This document shows positions 1 to 6,069 of a stretch of DNA of 6,069 bases, piece by piece. The DNA is taken from NCBI GenBank assembly GCA_964445715.1, contig CAYULJ010000103.1, positions 1 to 6,069 of the forward strand, read 5' to 3'. The translations under genes and the position numbers were made by a program. Position 1 is the stretch's first letter; each line of letters begins with the position of its first letter. Source of the DNA: CAYPYS01 sp964445715. GTDB lineage: Bacteria; Omnitrophota; Gorgyraeia; Gorgyraeales; Gorgyraeaceae. Below the pieces are notes generated by a model. It saw only the letters and a list, made by a program, of their open reading frames with translations. It was not told the origin of the DNA and searched no databases.

Positions 1-3000
1 TTTCTAAGATAGCAATAGTAAGGACATTAGAAAGTGATATACAGGCCATCGATAATGTAGCAAGATCTATATCAGAGCAGATATTTGTTTTATACGGAGC
101 TGAGCTTTCCGAGGAATTTAAGACCTTAGGAGAAGCATTGGCCAATAGGTTTGCTTTTAAGGGAGATGCAGCAGCTGTTCTTGCAGGCAGGATAGCAGCT
201 GTTTCTCTTGGCGAACCAATTGTCTCAAACGATGCATTATTAGGAATCAAGAGCGCAGATGAAGGCATTGTCAGTGTCTTGACAGCTAGAGGGCTTGCGC
301 CTACTAATGGAGTTGAAGAAACGCAGAAAACAGTGCTTGAGACTCAGTTAGAGTATTTAAAAATGGCCCAGGCTTTTGCACCTAAAGAACTTGAAGTAGA
401 GATCCAAAGGCTAGAGGCAGCTATCAATAGATTTGATACTGCTTCTGAATCAGAAAAAGAAGTTAGTGCAGGCATAGTGAATGGCATACAAGGATTTGTT
501 AAAGGAGCGTTGGATCGCAAAGATACTGAATCATTGACAAAGATAGAGACCGCACTTAATGTGCTTTTGAAGAATAATGATGAAGCAAAGTCACAGGTTT
601 TTGATGAAAGGATGATTCAATTCTATGAAGCGCAAAGAGAGGCGCTTATTGAACAGAGAAACGCTTTAGATGCCAATGCGCCAGGATACGGTGATGAATT
701 AACCAAGCTTGATGAAAATCTCATGATAATAGAAGAAAAATTAGAAGCCTTTAGGAAGGCAGAGGTAAAATTAGTAGTTGGTTCCAGTATAAGCGAAGAA
801 GCAATGTTTGCATTTATAAGCCTCTCTCCAGCCATAGGAAAATGCGCCATAGCTGCCCTAGAGCCATATCTTAGAGAGAATGGAAATGAAAGATCTATTA
901 AAAAGATAACTGAAGAATTAACCAAGGAAGTCCTTAGCGCGATGGCCGAGGGCAAGATAGAAGCAGCAGGCAATGAAATTCCTGTCCCGTTGCCAGTGAT
1001 GCGCAATGCTGCAACTTCATTAGGAGTAGAATCAGTTGCAGTCAAAATGACAGAAGAAGAATTGCTCCAGGCTAAAGGCGCATCAGTTATGCACGGCGCA
1101 AAAGATAAGGATGATTTAACAAACGGACACTACAATGCTAACTTAGCTCAAGTTTATGATACAGAAGGAAATGTAATAGGCATTAGAATAACTGAGGTAG
1201 ACGGAAATGAACTTTTTGTAACTCCAACATATGCAACAGGTTATGTAATGGTGCCAGCTACAAATAAGCCAAACGGCAAGAAACCATTAGACCTAGATAG
1301 CGATGAATTATGGGGAGTAGCTGGTTCTGCGAGCTCCTCACCTTTATATACAATGGAAAATGATTTGCGAATCATGCCAGAGACAAGAGGAGAGATCCAC
1401 TTAAGGGCGCCTCCTGAGTGGTATAGTGAAGTTATTGAGGCCGCGAATCTTAAGCCAGGACTAAGAGGCGAGTTACAAAAAGCCAGGAAAGCAGAGCCTT
1501 TATCATTGCAAAATGTCCACCCAATACAAGCGCTTCGCGAGCGACCTCGCGTTATACAATTGATCAGCTCTGTGATTTCCCTTGCTGTTATATTATGGAT
1601 AGTCCCTCTTGTACCATTATTAGCAGGTCTTAATCCTTTTATCCTGCCTATTGTTGTTGGAATTCTTGTAAACCCACTTGTAACTCTTTTAATAGGTAAA
1701 CCAGCCCAGAGGACTCAACAGGTTCAGATGACTTTGGCTGACTCGCTAAAACCCATGCTGTTTATAATAGCATTAGGTTTGGGCGTTAAATGGCTTATAC
1801 CTCAGATAGCTCCTCTAGTAGACCTTTTACAGGCTCATGTTCCTACGCTTCTTGAATCACGTAATCTATTTTCATTATCGAATATACTAGCGACGAGCAT
1901 CATGGGTATTGGTTCGTGGATAAAAAGTAATGGAGCGAAGACTATAGCTATAAATGCTGTTGTTGCACCTGTTAAGGTGTACTTCAGTATCAGAAATGTA
2001 ATTTCTCCTAGATGGCGAGGAAAAGGACTAAAGCCCGAAGGTCTAGCCAAGCCAGCTCCTGCAGTTACAGAGGCGCATATTGCCGAGATCGCAAAAGAAG
2101 AATCAAATGAGGCTGTCCGTGTGCGAGGAGAATTTAGAACTCCTCCGACAGGACAATTGCCTGTTGAAAGCGCAACAGTCAGATATAGGATTTTAAATAC
2201 AGCCAAGGCGCTTTCGCCCATACTTATTGCTGCAGGCGCGACATCAGTTGTCGTGCTGGGAGGCGTCATACTTTTTGGCTGGATAGGATTACCTTCTATA
2301 TTGTACTCATTTGCTATTAGTTATCAATTGGTCCATGCACTAGAAAAGATGCCTTCAGGAAAAGATGCCCCCAGTAGATTTAAGGCCATGCCAGCTTTTA
2401 CCAGAGTAAGCATCAGGCTCGGTATGGTTATTATGCTGGCCGGCGCCATGACATTTGTACCAAACATAGCATTTGCCGCAGGCGTGTCCGAACCGGTTGC
2501 AAGGTTCTATATAAACATGGTTGTTGTTGCGCTTACAGGAGCAGCTTACGCGATAGCAAAGCTTATGCGTTGGGATATGAACGCAACCCCTGTCTGGAAA
2601 AAATTTATGTTCCTTTTAACAGGTGGCGCGCTTCTTGGCTCAGCCACTGCTGCTGTTAATCTGGGCCAGATAGACATGGCCTTTGCATGGACTACTGCTG
2701 CGCTTATGGCAGGTCTGATAGCATTGTCTTATAGCGATATAATACCAGATTCTAGAGATAAGATAAAAGAAGCGCTTCAATTTTCAAATAACAAAGAAAA
2801 AATAGACAGAAGAGCGAAATGGTTTAGCGAAGAACGTTTACCTCAATTATTCGAACAGTATCTGATCAGTGAGAGAAAACTTGCCAGGCCAGTTTTTAAG
2901 GCGCAGATGACAGAGATCGATCGCTTAATAAGTGTGGCAGATCAATATCCAGAAGACATTGTGGTTAATGAAGTTACGGTTAGTAGAGGCCGGCCGACTA

Positions 3001-4739
3001 TAACACGTATTATAGTAACTTCTCCATTAAAGCACAATCCTGATATTCTAGGGGAATACACTATTTGGAACGACGGAGACAAGAGAAGAGATAGGATTGA
3101 AATACAGAAAATCAGCAAAGTCGATGATAAGACAATAGATAGCTACTCGCTTGTTAAGAGGGGCAGAAAGACATATCTAGAGAGAAGGCTAGAGCGCTCA
3201 GAGCTGCCAGGCGCATCAGATGGAGAGATAGTTTCGTTAATGAATGACTTTATGGAAGTCTACATGAGAAACCCAGATCTAGTGCCTGCCCTCCTCAAAT
3301 CAAGGATCAAAAAAGGCGGAGTTATAGACCTGATCCTTAGAGCTGCTTCTCCTGAAGGCAATAATGATATCGCAGCCATTGTCATCAACGCTTATCTAAA
3401 AGATGTTGATGATACTTATGTTGACCAGCACATTGAGATAGTAAGACGATTAGAAGATAGATTAGCAAAGCTGAAAGGAAAAGCTCGACCAGGATCTGTA
3501 GAGTCGAAAGCGATGTTGGTTTCAGCACAAGCTCCTGCTGTGTCGGAAACCCAAGCTAGTGTGTCATCTGAAGAGTCGACTCCGGTAATGGCCAAAGTTA
3601 AACCAACTTCTTCAGGTAAATTAGATAGATTGAGAAAAACTCTTAGGAAGATATTTGATCTCCAGCAAGAATTAAAAGGCGCTCATGCGATGATAGACAG
3701 CGCTATTATAGAGGAAGCCACTTTCGGAGATCCTGCAAGCGAGGTTAAAGTCAGGGTTGATACCGACGGAAAAATCATAGAAGATAGCATCAGGGCTTAT
3801 TTCCATGGCCCGCTCTTTGCTGAATTTGCCAAAAAGGCTAATTCAAAAGATAAAAACGCAGATATATTTAAACATATTGCCATTGCCGTAATGTTAGAGA
3901 CAAGAGAGCACATAAAGAATATAAATAGCGGCGCTTATAACTTAAAGGCATTAGCTGCACTGCAGCAGGCGTACCTGGCAGCAAGGGCAGGAGATCCAAA
4001 TCTGAAACAGAAGAGAACCATAGAACTCGCAAAGGCATTGGCAGATCTCCAGATTAGTTATGAGATGAAGGGATATGAAGTGTACTATAATTATCTTACC
4101 AGTAAAGGCATCACACCTAAAGACTTAAGGAGAGTAGCCAGGACTACAGATGGAGATGGGGTATTGTCAGGCTTCGCTCTTATGCAGCTTGCTGCATTTA
4201 TGGAGACCTGGGGACAAGACCAGCACGCTCTAGCAGCAGCTAATGATTTAAGATCAGGAAAAGAGGGCCATTATATCGTTGATGCCATAGAAATTGCCTT
4301 AGCTGATCCAGAATACAGACCTGGAGAATTAAGTTATTTTGACGCAGTCAAAGATTCTTTAAGTTTGACTGGTTATGCTGATATTATTTTCGGGCCACAT
4401 CACTCAACAATGAATGTGGTGTTATTCAATGGAGATGAGGTAGAAGGAAACGAGAAAGAATTCTTGGCTGCTTTTGCTGTTTTACAGAGTAAACCTAATA
4501 TAGTAACAGTTATAGTAGCGCAGAGTGACGAACAAGAAAAAAGGCTGGCACAGGATCTCAGCTCTTATCTTGATGGCGATAAATTAAAACTGGTGCTTTT
4601 ACAGGGCGAAGCACTTGAGCAATATATAGAAGCATTAGGAAGTGCTGCCCATAACATCATAGGAAACTTTACAGTATTAAGAGGAGACAAGATACCAGAA
4701 AACAGCACAGTCTTAAAGTCAAGCTTAAGCAGCGTCTAA
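1..4739 (+). CDS. Giant multidomain membrane protein with degenerate C39-peptidase-like domain, 5'-partial
   Basis: I do not recognise this gene as a named family. The frame is open from the window edge (first whole codon at base 3) to TAA at 4737-4739. The first usual start codon inside the window is TTG at 138, preceded by AGGAG at 128-132. However, the 45 upstream codons read as normal helical protein continuous with what follows, so the true start is probably outside the window. Numbered from TTG 138: coiled-coil-like helices at about 105-210; a C39-like region at about 225-372; ten hydrophobic segments at 475-865; a beta-rich, charged soluble region at about 940-1020; a Ser/Ala/Pro/Glu linker at about 1119-1163; a mostly helical region with Asp-rich turns (DTDG at 1208, DGDG at 1338); and an alpha/beta C-terminus from about 1375. 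No Walker A motif or other catalytic signature is visible. The protein is probably anchored in the inner membrane with a large cytoplasmic C-terminal half. Being real and coding is near certain; function is unknown. Confidence 0.93.
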   Translation, partial: SKIAIVRTLESDIQAIDNVARSISEQIFVLYGAELSEEFKTLGEALANRFAFKGDAAAVLAGRIAAVSLGEPIVSNDALLGIKSADEGIVSVLTARGLAPTNGVEETQKTVLETQLEYLKMAQAFAPKELEVEIQRLEAAINRFDTASESEKEVSAGIVNGIQGFVKGALDRKDTESLTKIETALNVLLKNNDEAKSQVFDERMIQFYEAQREALIEQRNALDANAPGYGDELTKLDENLMIIEEKLEAFRKAEVKLVVGSSISEEAMFAFISLSPAIGKCAIAALEPYLRENGNERSIKKITEELTKEVLSAMAEGKIEAAGNEIPVPLPVMRNAATSLGVESVAVKMTEEELLQAKGASVMHGAKDKDDLTNGHYNANLAQVYDTEGNVIGIRITEVDGNELFVTPTYATGYVMVPATNKPNGKKPLDLDSDELWGVAGSASSSPLYTMENDLRIMPETRGEIHLRAPPEWYSEVIEAANLKPGLRGELQKARKAEPLSLQNVHPIQALRERPRVIQLISSVISLAVILWIVPLVPLLAGLNPFILPIVVGILVNPLVTLLIGKPAQRTQQVQMTLADSLKPMLFIIALGLGVKWLIPQIAPLVDLLQAHVPTLLESRNLFSLSNILATSIMGIGSWIKSNGAKTIAINAVVAPVKVYFSIRNVISPRWRGKGLKPEGLAKPAPAVTEAHIAEIAKEESNEAVRVRGEFRTPPTGQLPVESATVRYRILNTAKALSPILIAAGATSVVVLGGVILFGWIGLPSILYSFAISYQLVHALEKMPSGKDAPSRFKAMPAFTRVSIRLGMVIMLAGAMTFVPNIAFAAGVSEPVARFYINMVVVALTGAAYAIAKLMRWDMNATPVWKKFMFLLTGGALLGSATAAVNLGQIDMAFAWTTAALMAGLIALSYSDIIPDSRDKIKEALQFSNNKEKIDRRAKWFSEERLPQLFEQYLISERKLARPVFKAQMTEIDRLISVADQYPEDIVVNEVTVSRGRPTITRIIVTSPLKHNPDILGEYTIWNDGDKRRDRIEIQKISKVDDKTIDSYSLVKRGRKTYLERRLERSELPGASDGEIVSLMNDFMEVYMRNPDLVPALLKSRIKKGGVIDLILRAASPEGNNDIAAIVINAYLKDVDDTYVDQHIEIVRRLEDRLAKLKGKARPGSVESKAMLVSAQAPAVSETQASVSSEESTPVMAKVKPTSSGKLDRLRKTLRKIFDLQQELKGAHAMIDSAIIEEATFGDPASEVKVRVDTDGKIIEDSIRAYFHGPLFAEFAKKANSKDKNADIFKHIAIAVMLETREHIKNINSGAYNLKALAALQQAYLAARAGDPNLKQKRTIELAKALADLQISYEMKGYEVYYNYLTSKGITPKDLRRVARTTDGDGVLSGFALMQLAAFMETWGQDQHALAAANDLRSGKEGHYIVDAIEIALADPEYRPGELSYFDAVKDSLSLTGYADIIFGPHHSTMNVVLFNGDEVEGNEKEFLAAFAVLQSKPNIVTVIVAQSDEQEKRLAQDLSSYLDGDKLKLVLLQGEALEQYIEALGSAAHNIIGNFTVLRGDKIPENSTVLKSSLSSV
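810..1253 (+). other. C39-peptidase-like domain (degenerate) inside the giant protein
   Basis: This covers residues about 225-372 counted from TTG 138. The order of elements follows the C39/papain-like fold. C236 lies in GKCAIAALEPYL at the head of a helix. It is followed by LPVMRNAATSLGVE (the usual helix leading to a strand), then EELLQAKGASVMH (the usual 'L..g.P.I' strand), then GHYNANLAQVYD with H331 as candidate catalytic His. C39 peptidases remove leader peptides after double-Gly type sites or act as related cysteine hydrolases. Two expected residues are not seen: the oxyanion Gln about six residues before Cys is Ser (S230), and the Asp of the usual Asp-Pro pair after the His strand appears as Thr-Pro (362-363). 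It may therefore be inactive, a binding domain, or only a distant relative. The assignment rests on pattern reading, not on an alignment. Confidence 0.45.
1560..2732 (+). other. Ten-segment transmembrane block of the giant protein
   Basis: Hydrophobic segments fall at residues about 475-496, 501-520, 540-561, 577-595, 693-714, 716-735, 761-781, 790-808, 823-842 and 847-865 (numbered from TTG 138). They form five hairpins with short outer loops. The connecting stretches rich in Lys/Arg all fall on one side: RERPR before segment 1, GKPAQR after 2, the long basic 596-690 stretch after 4, 736-760 after 6, 808-822 after 8, and the charged region after 10. By the positive-inside rule both the C39-like part and the C-terminal half would be cytoplasmic. 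Segment 4 is the weakest. The arrangement of a peptidase-like domain before membrane segments recalls C39-containing exporters, but there is no ATPase domain and the number of segments differs. Confidence 0.7.
4260..4736 (+). other. C-terminal alpha/beta domain of the giant protein
   Basis: Residues about 1375-1533 alternate predicted strands and helices. The strands are MNVVLFNGDEV (from 1425), NIVTVIVAQS, KLKLVLLQGE and IIGNFTVLRG, and the helices between them are amphipathic. This is a Rossmann-like or receiver-like layout, but no phosphate-binding loop, phosphoacceptor Asp or nucleotide motif can be named with confidence. It ends in a Ser-rich tail only a few residues before the inverted repeat at the stop codon. 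Confidence 0.35.
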
Positions 4740-4774
4740 GTTTACACTTTAACATTGTTAAAGTGTAAACTTAG
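4736..4774. repeat. Perfect 18-bp inverted repeat overlapping the stop codon
   Basis: The left arm CTAAGTTTACACTTTAAC (4736-4753) is exactly complementary to the right arm at 4757-4774, with loop ATT at 4754-4756. The left arm contains the TAA stop of the giant gene. The right arm is followed by GGGG and mixed sequence, not a T tract, and no A tract precedes it for the opposite strand. It is therefore not a textbook intrinsic terminator. It could still end transcription, protect the mRNA 3' end, bind a dimeric protein, or be a small mobile palindrome. Confidence 0.9.
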
Positions 4775-4870
4775 GGGTTCTCGACAGGCTCGAATAGAGA
4801 GGGGCATATGAAAACGTTTGCTATAAGTTCATTATTAATAGACCTTTTAAAATCTTTTAATAAGTATTTC

Positions 4871-4899
4871 TTGACTTTCTAATATATGTAATATATACT
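4871..4899 (+). promoter_or_regulatory. Sigma-70-type promoter for the downstream secreted-protein gene
   Basis: The -35 box TTGACT (4871-4876) and the -10 box TATACT (4894-4899) each differ from consensus by one base and are separated by exactly 17 bases. The stretch at about 4831-4870 just upstream is strongly AT-rich with T and A runs, as in UP elements. Transcription would start near 4906, giving a leader of only about 22 bases before the ATG at 4929. No clear operator or riboswitch fits in that leader. AT-rich spacers can give chance matches, but the exact spacing and position support a real promoter. Confidence 0.72.
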
Positions 4900-4914
4900 A
4901 TATATAGACCATAA

Positions 4915-4920
4915 AAGGGG
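4915..4920 (+). promoter_or_regulatory. Ribosome binding site of the secreted-protein gene
   Basis: AAGGGG lies eight bases before ATG 4929, a workable Shine-Dalgarno position. Together with the signal peptide that begins immediately at this ATG, it fixes the start codon. Confidence 0.6.
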
Positions 4921-4928
4921 CAAGACCG

Positions 4929-5015
4929 ATGTTAGACTGGCAAGGCAAAAAATGGATAAAACTCATTGCTGTCGTAGTAGTCTTTAGCTTCCTCACCTAT
5001 GACATAGCCTGGGCT
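4929..5015 (+). other. Signal peptide of the secreted protein
   Basis: The n-region is basic (K7, K8, K11). The hydrophobic core runs from about 12 to 22 (LIAVVVVFSFL). The c-region DIAWA ends in the Ala-Trp-Ala motif expected by signal peptidase I, with the cut after A29. There is no lipobox Cys, so it is not a lipoprotein. Confidence 0.85.
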
Positions 5016-6069
5016 ATTGACTTCTCCCCTATATCTATATCCAATATAATATCCCCAAAAACTGACATATCTACGCTTCCTGCTACAGCAGGATCCGACC
5101 TCATAAATCCATCAGGAGAAGAGCTTGAAGGCGAGACAGAGATTTCTTTCAGGAGCCAGCTGATCCCTGATAAAAAGTACGCCAGAAGCATATTCAGGGA
5201 TAAAAAGGTGGATTATGACTCCATAAACGCCAGGAATGAAGAGAAACTGGATGACCTAAAAGATGCCCTGTCTCATAAAGCCATGAAAAAAGATTCCAGG
5301 TATCGCAAAGATTCAAATGGCGTCTTAAAGGCTTCTTATATAAAGAATATAGCAGATATATATATCAATGATGCTCTTGGCAGGGTAACGGATTTCTATT
5401 CTGCTCCTGAATCCAAAGGGGTTGTGATCCATATACAGGATCTACACACGAACCCAGAAGCCAGCATTAATCTGGCAGGCATCCTCGAGGTGTTGATAAA
5501 AGACTATGGGCTAGGCCTTGTATGTTCAGAAGGAGCCAAGGGCATAGTCGATACCAGATCTGCTTCGAGCTTTCCTGACAGGCGCATAAGAGAAAAGGCA
5601 GCCAAACTCTTTATTAACTCAGGGGAGCTAACAGGAGAAGAATATCTGTCTATCGTTAAATATCCGGGCCTACAGATATGGGGCATAGAAGATGAGGATA
5701 TCTACTTTCAGAATATCATAGAGTTCAATAAAATAATGAAGTTTGGCCCGGATGCCTTGACTTTTATAAATCAGGCAAAGAGAGCCCTTGGCAAATTAAG
5801 ACCAAAGATATATTCAAAGGCGCTTTTAGAGCTGGATTCCAAGGAAATGGAATACCGTGAATCCAGATTAGAGACGAGTAAATACCTGAATTATCTATTA
5901 GATCTAGCCAAAGACATTGACTTAGCTAATTACAAGAATCTTTCTATCTATAAAGAGATCCTAAAGGCTGAAGAGAGTATAGACCAGTCCAGGGTCATAA
6001 AAGAATCCCAGGATCTCTTGTTGAGCTTGCGCTCTCTATTAAAAGACAGGAATGATAAGCGTGAACTAG
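4929..6069 (+). CDS. Secreted protein with ChaN/EreA-like domain, 3'-partial
   Basis: The frame opens at ATG 4929 and stays open for 380 whole codons to the window edge, where no stop has been reached, so the C-terminus is missing. Residues 1-29 form a Sec signal peptide. A lysine-rich, Asp/Glu-rich spacer follows (about 30-160). Residues about 160-262 resemble the ChaN/EreA/TraB-like fold: strand and motif GVVIHIQDLHTNPEA (164-178), strand ending in SEGA (E201), GELTGEEY (232-239), and WGIEDEDIY (251-259). Known relatives include haem-binding ChaN, erythromycin esterase and TIKI-type proteases, so the substrate cannot be predicted. Residues about 275-380 are charged and helical. The protein should act outside the cytoplasmic membrane. 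It follows the giant gene by 189 bases in the same direction but has its own promoter. Coding status and signal peptide are secure; the fold assignment is moderate. Confidence 0.9.
   Translation, partial: MLDWQGKKWIKLIAVVVVFSFLTYDIAWAIDFSPISISNIISPKTDISTLPATAGSDLINPSGEELEGETEISFRSQLIPDKKYARSIFRDKKVDYDSINARNEEKLDDLKDALSHKAMKKDSRYRKDSNGVLKASYIKNIADIYINDALGRVTDFYSAPESKGVVIHIQDLHTNPEASINLAGILEVLIKDYGLGLVCSEGAKGIVDTRSASSFPDRRIREKAAKLFINSGELTGEEYLSIVKYPGLQIWGIEDEDIYFQNIIEFNKIMKFGPDALTFINQAKRALGKLRPKIYSKALLELDSKEMEYRESRLETSKYLNYLLDLAKDIDLANYKNLSIYKEILKAEESIDQSRVIKESQDLLLSLRSLLKDRNDKREL
5406..5714 (+). other. ChaN/EreA/TraB-like domain of the secreted protein
   Basis: In residues about 160-262 a hydrophobic strand leads into QDLHTNPEA (170-178), matching the 'GE.HD.P' turn of ChaN-like proteins with H173, N175 and P176. 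A helix follows (NLAGILEVLIKDYG), then a strand into E201. A later strand ends in GIED (252-255), the place where EreA-type proteins have Gly-x-Asp. The usual Gly-Glu before the His is Ile-Gln-Asp here. These proteins use His and Glu for metal or catalytic chemistry. The match is by motif order only. Confidence 0.45.

Noticed and set aside
623..1045. Antisense open frame of 140 codons
   Set aside because: It lies wholly inside the giant gene, its product is a Ser/Ala-rich low-complexity composition typical of a reverse-strand shadow, and it has no separate regulatory context.
1835..2269. Antisense open frame of 144 codons
   Set aside because: It is opposite the membrane-coding part of the giant gene, where hydrophobic codons often leave the opposite strand open. 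There is no recognisable domain.
1560..4736. ABC exporter ATPase following the C39-like and membrane parts
   Set aside because: No Walker A (GxxxxGKS/T), ABC signature (LSGGQ) or Walker B motif is visible in the C-terminal half.
4736..4774. Classical rho-independent terminator
   Set aside because: The stem is perfect but AT-rich, and GGGG rather than a T tract follows it. It is reported as an inverted repeat instead.
4997..5191. Antisense open frame of 64 codons
   Set aside because: It overlaps the signal peptide and N-terminal part of the secreted protein, which is the well-supported coding strand.
5504..5686. Antisense open frame of 60 codons
   Set aside because: It lies opposite the ChaN/EreA-like domain and shows no domain or supported start.
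1..6069. CRISPR array, tRNA, rRNA or insertion sequence
   Set aside because: No regularly spaced direct repeats, no tRNA-like cloverleaf and no transposase were seen; nearly all of the window is accounted for by the two coding regions.

Overview
The window holds two long plus-strand reading frames, each cut by a window edge, separated by a 189-base spacer. Base composition is moderately AT-rich. The set-up is a very large multidomain membrane protein next to a secreted protein whose leader ends in Asp-Ile-Ala-Trp-Ala. It recalls uncultured bacteria of the Omnitrophota (OP3) type, whose genomes carry many giant, poorly characterised proteins. That assignment is inference from general impression, not from any marker gene, and is held with low to moderate confidence.

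Bases 1-4739 are the 3' part of a giant gene of at least 1578 codons. The frame is open back to the window edge, so the TTG at 138 is probably not its start. Residues below are numbered from that TTG codon. In order, the protein has a helical and coiled-coil N-terminal part; a region resembling a degenerate C39-type cysteine peptidase (C236, H331); ten predicted membrane segments arranged as five hairpins (475-865); a beta-rich soluble region (about 940-1020); a Ser/Ala/Pro/Glu-rich linker (about 1119-1163); and a long helical part ending in an alpha/beta domain. No ATPase or other confident enzyme signature was found.

Bases 4736-4774 form a perfect 18-bp inverted repeat with a 3-base loop. 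It overlaps the stop codon of the first gene and lacks a T tract. An AT-rich stretch and a near-consensus housekeeping promoter (TTGACT, 17-base spacer, TATACT) follow, so the second gene has its own transcription start.

Bases 4929-6069 are the 5' part of a secreted protein with a clear signal peptide (cleavage after AWA, residue 29). It carries a domain whose motifs resemble the ChaN/EreA/TraB-like fold, with H173, N175, P176, E201 and a GIED turn at 252-255. It runs off the right edge with no stop. The two genes are co-oriented but probably separately transcribed, and nothing in the sequence proves that they work together.
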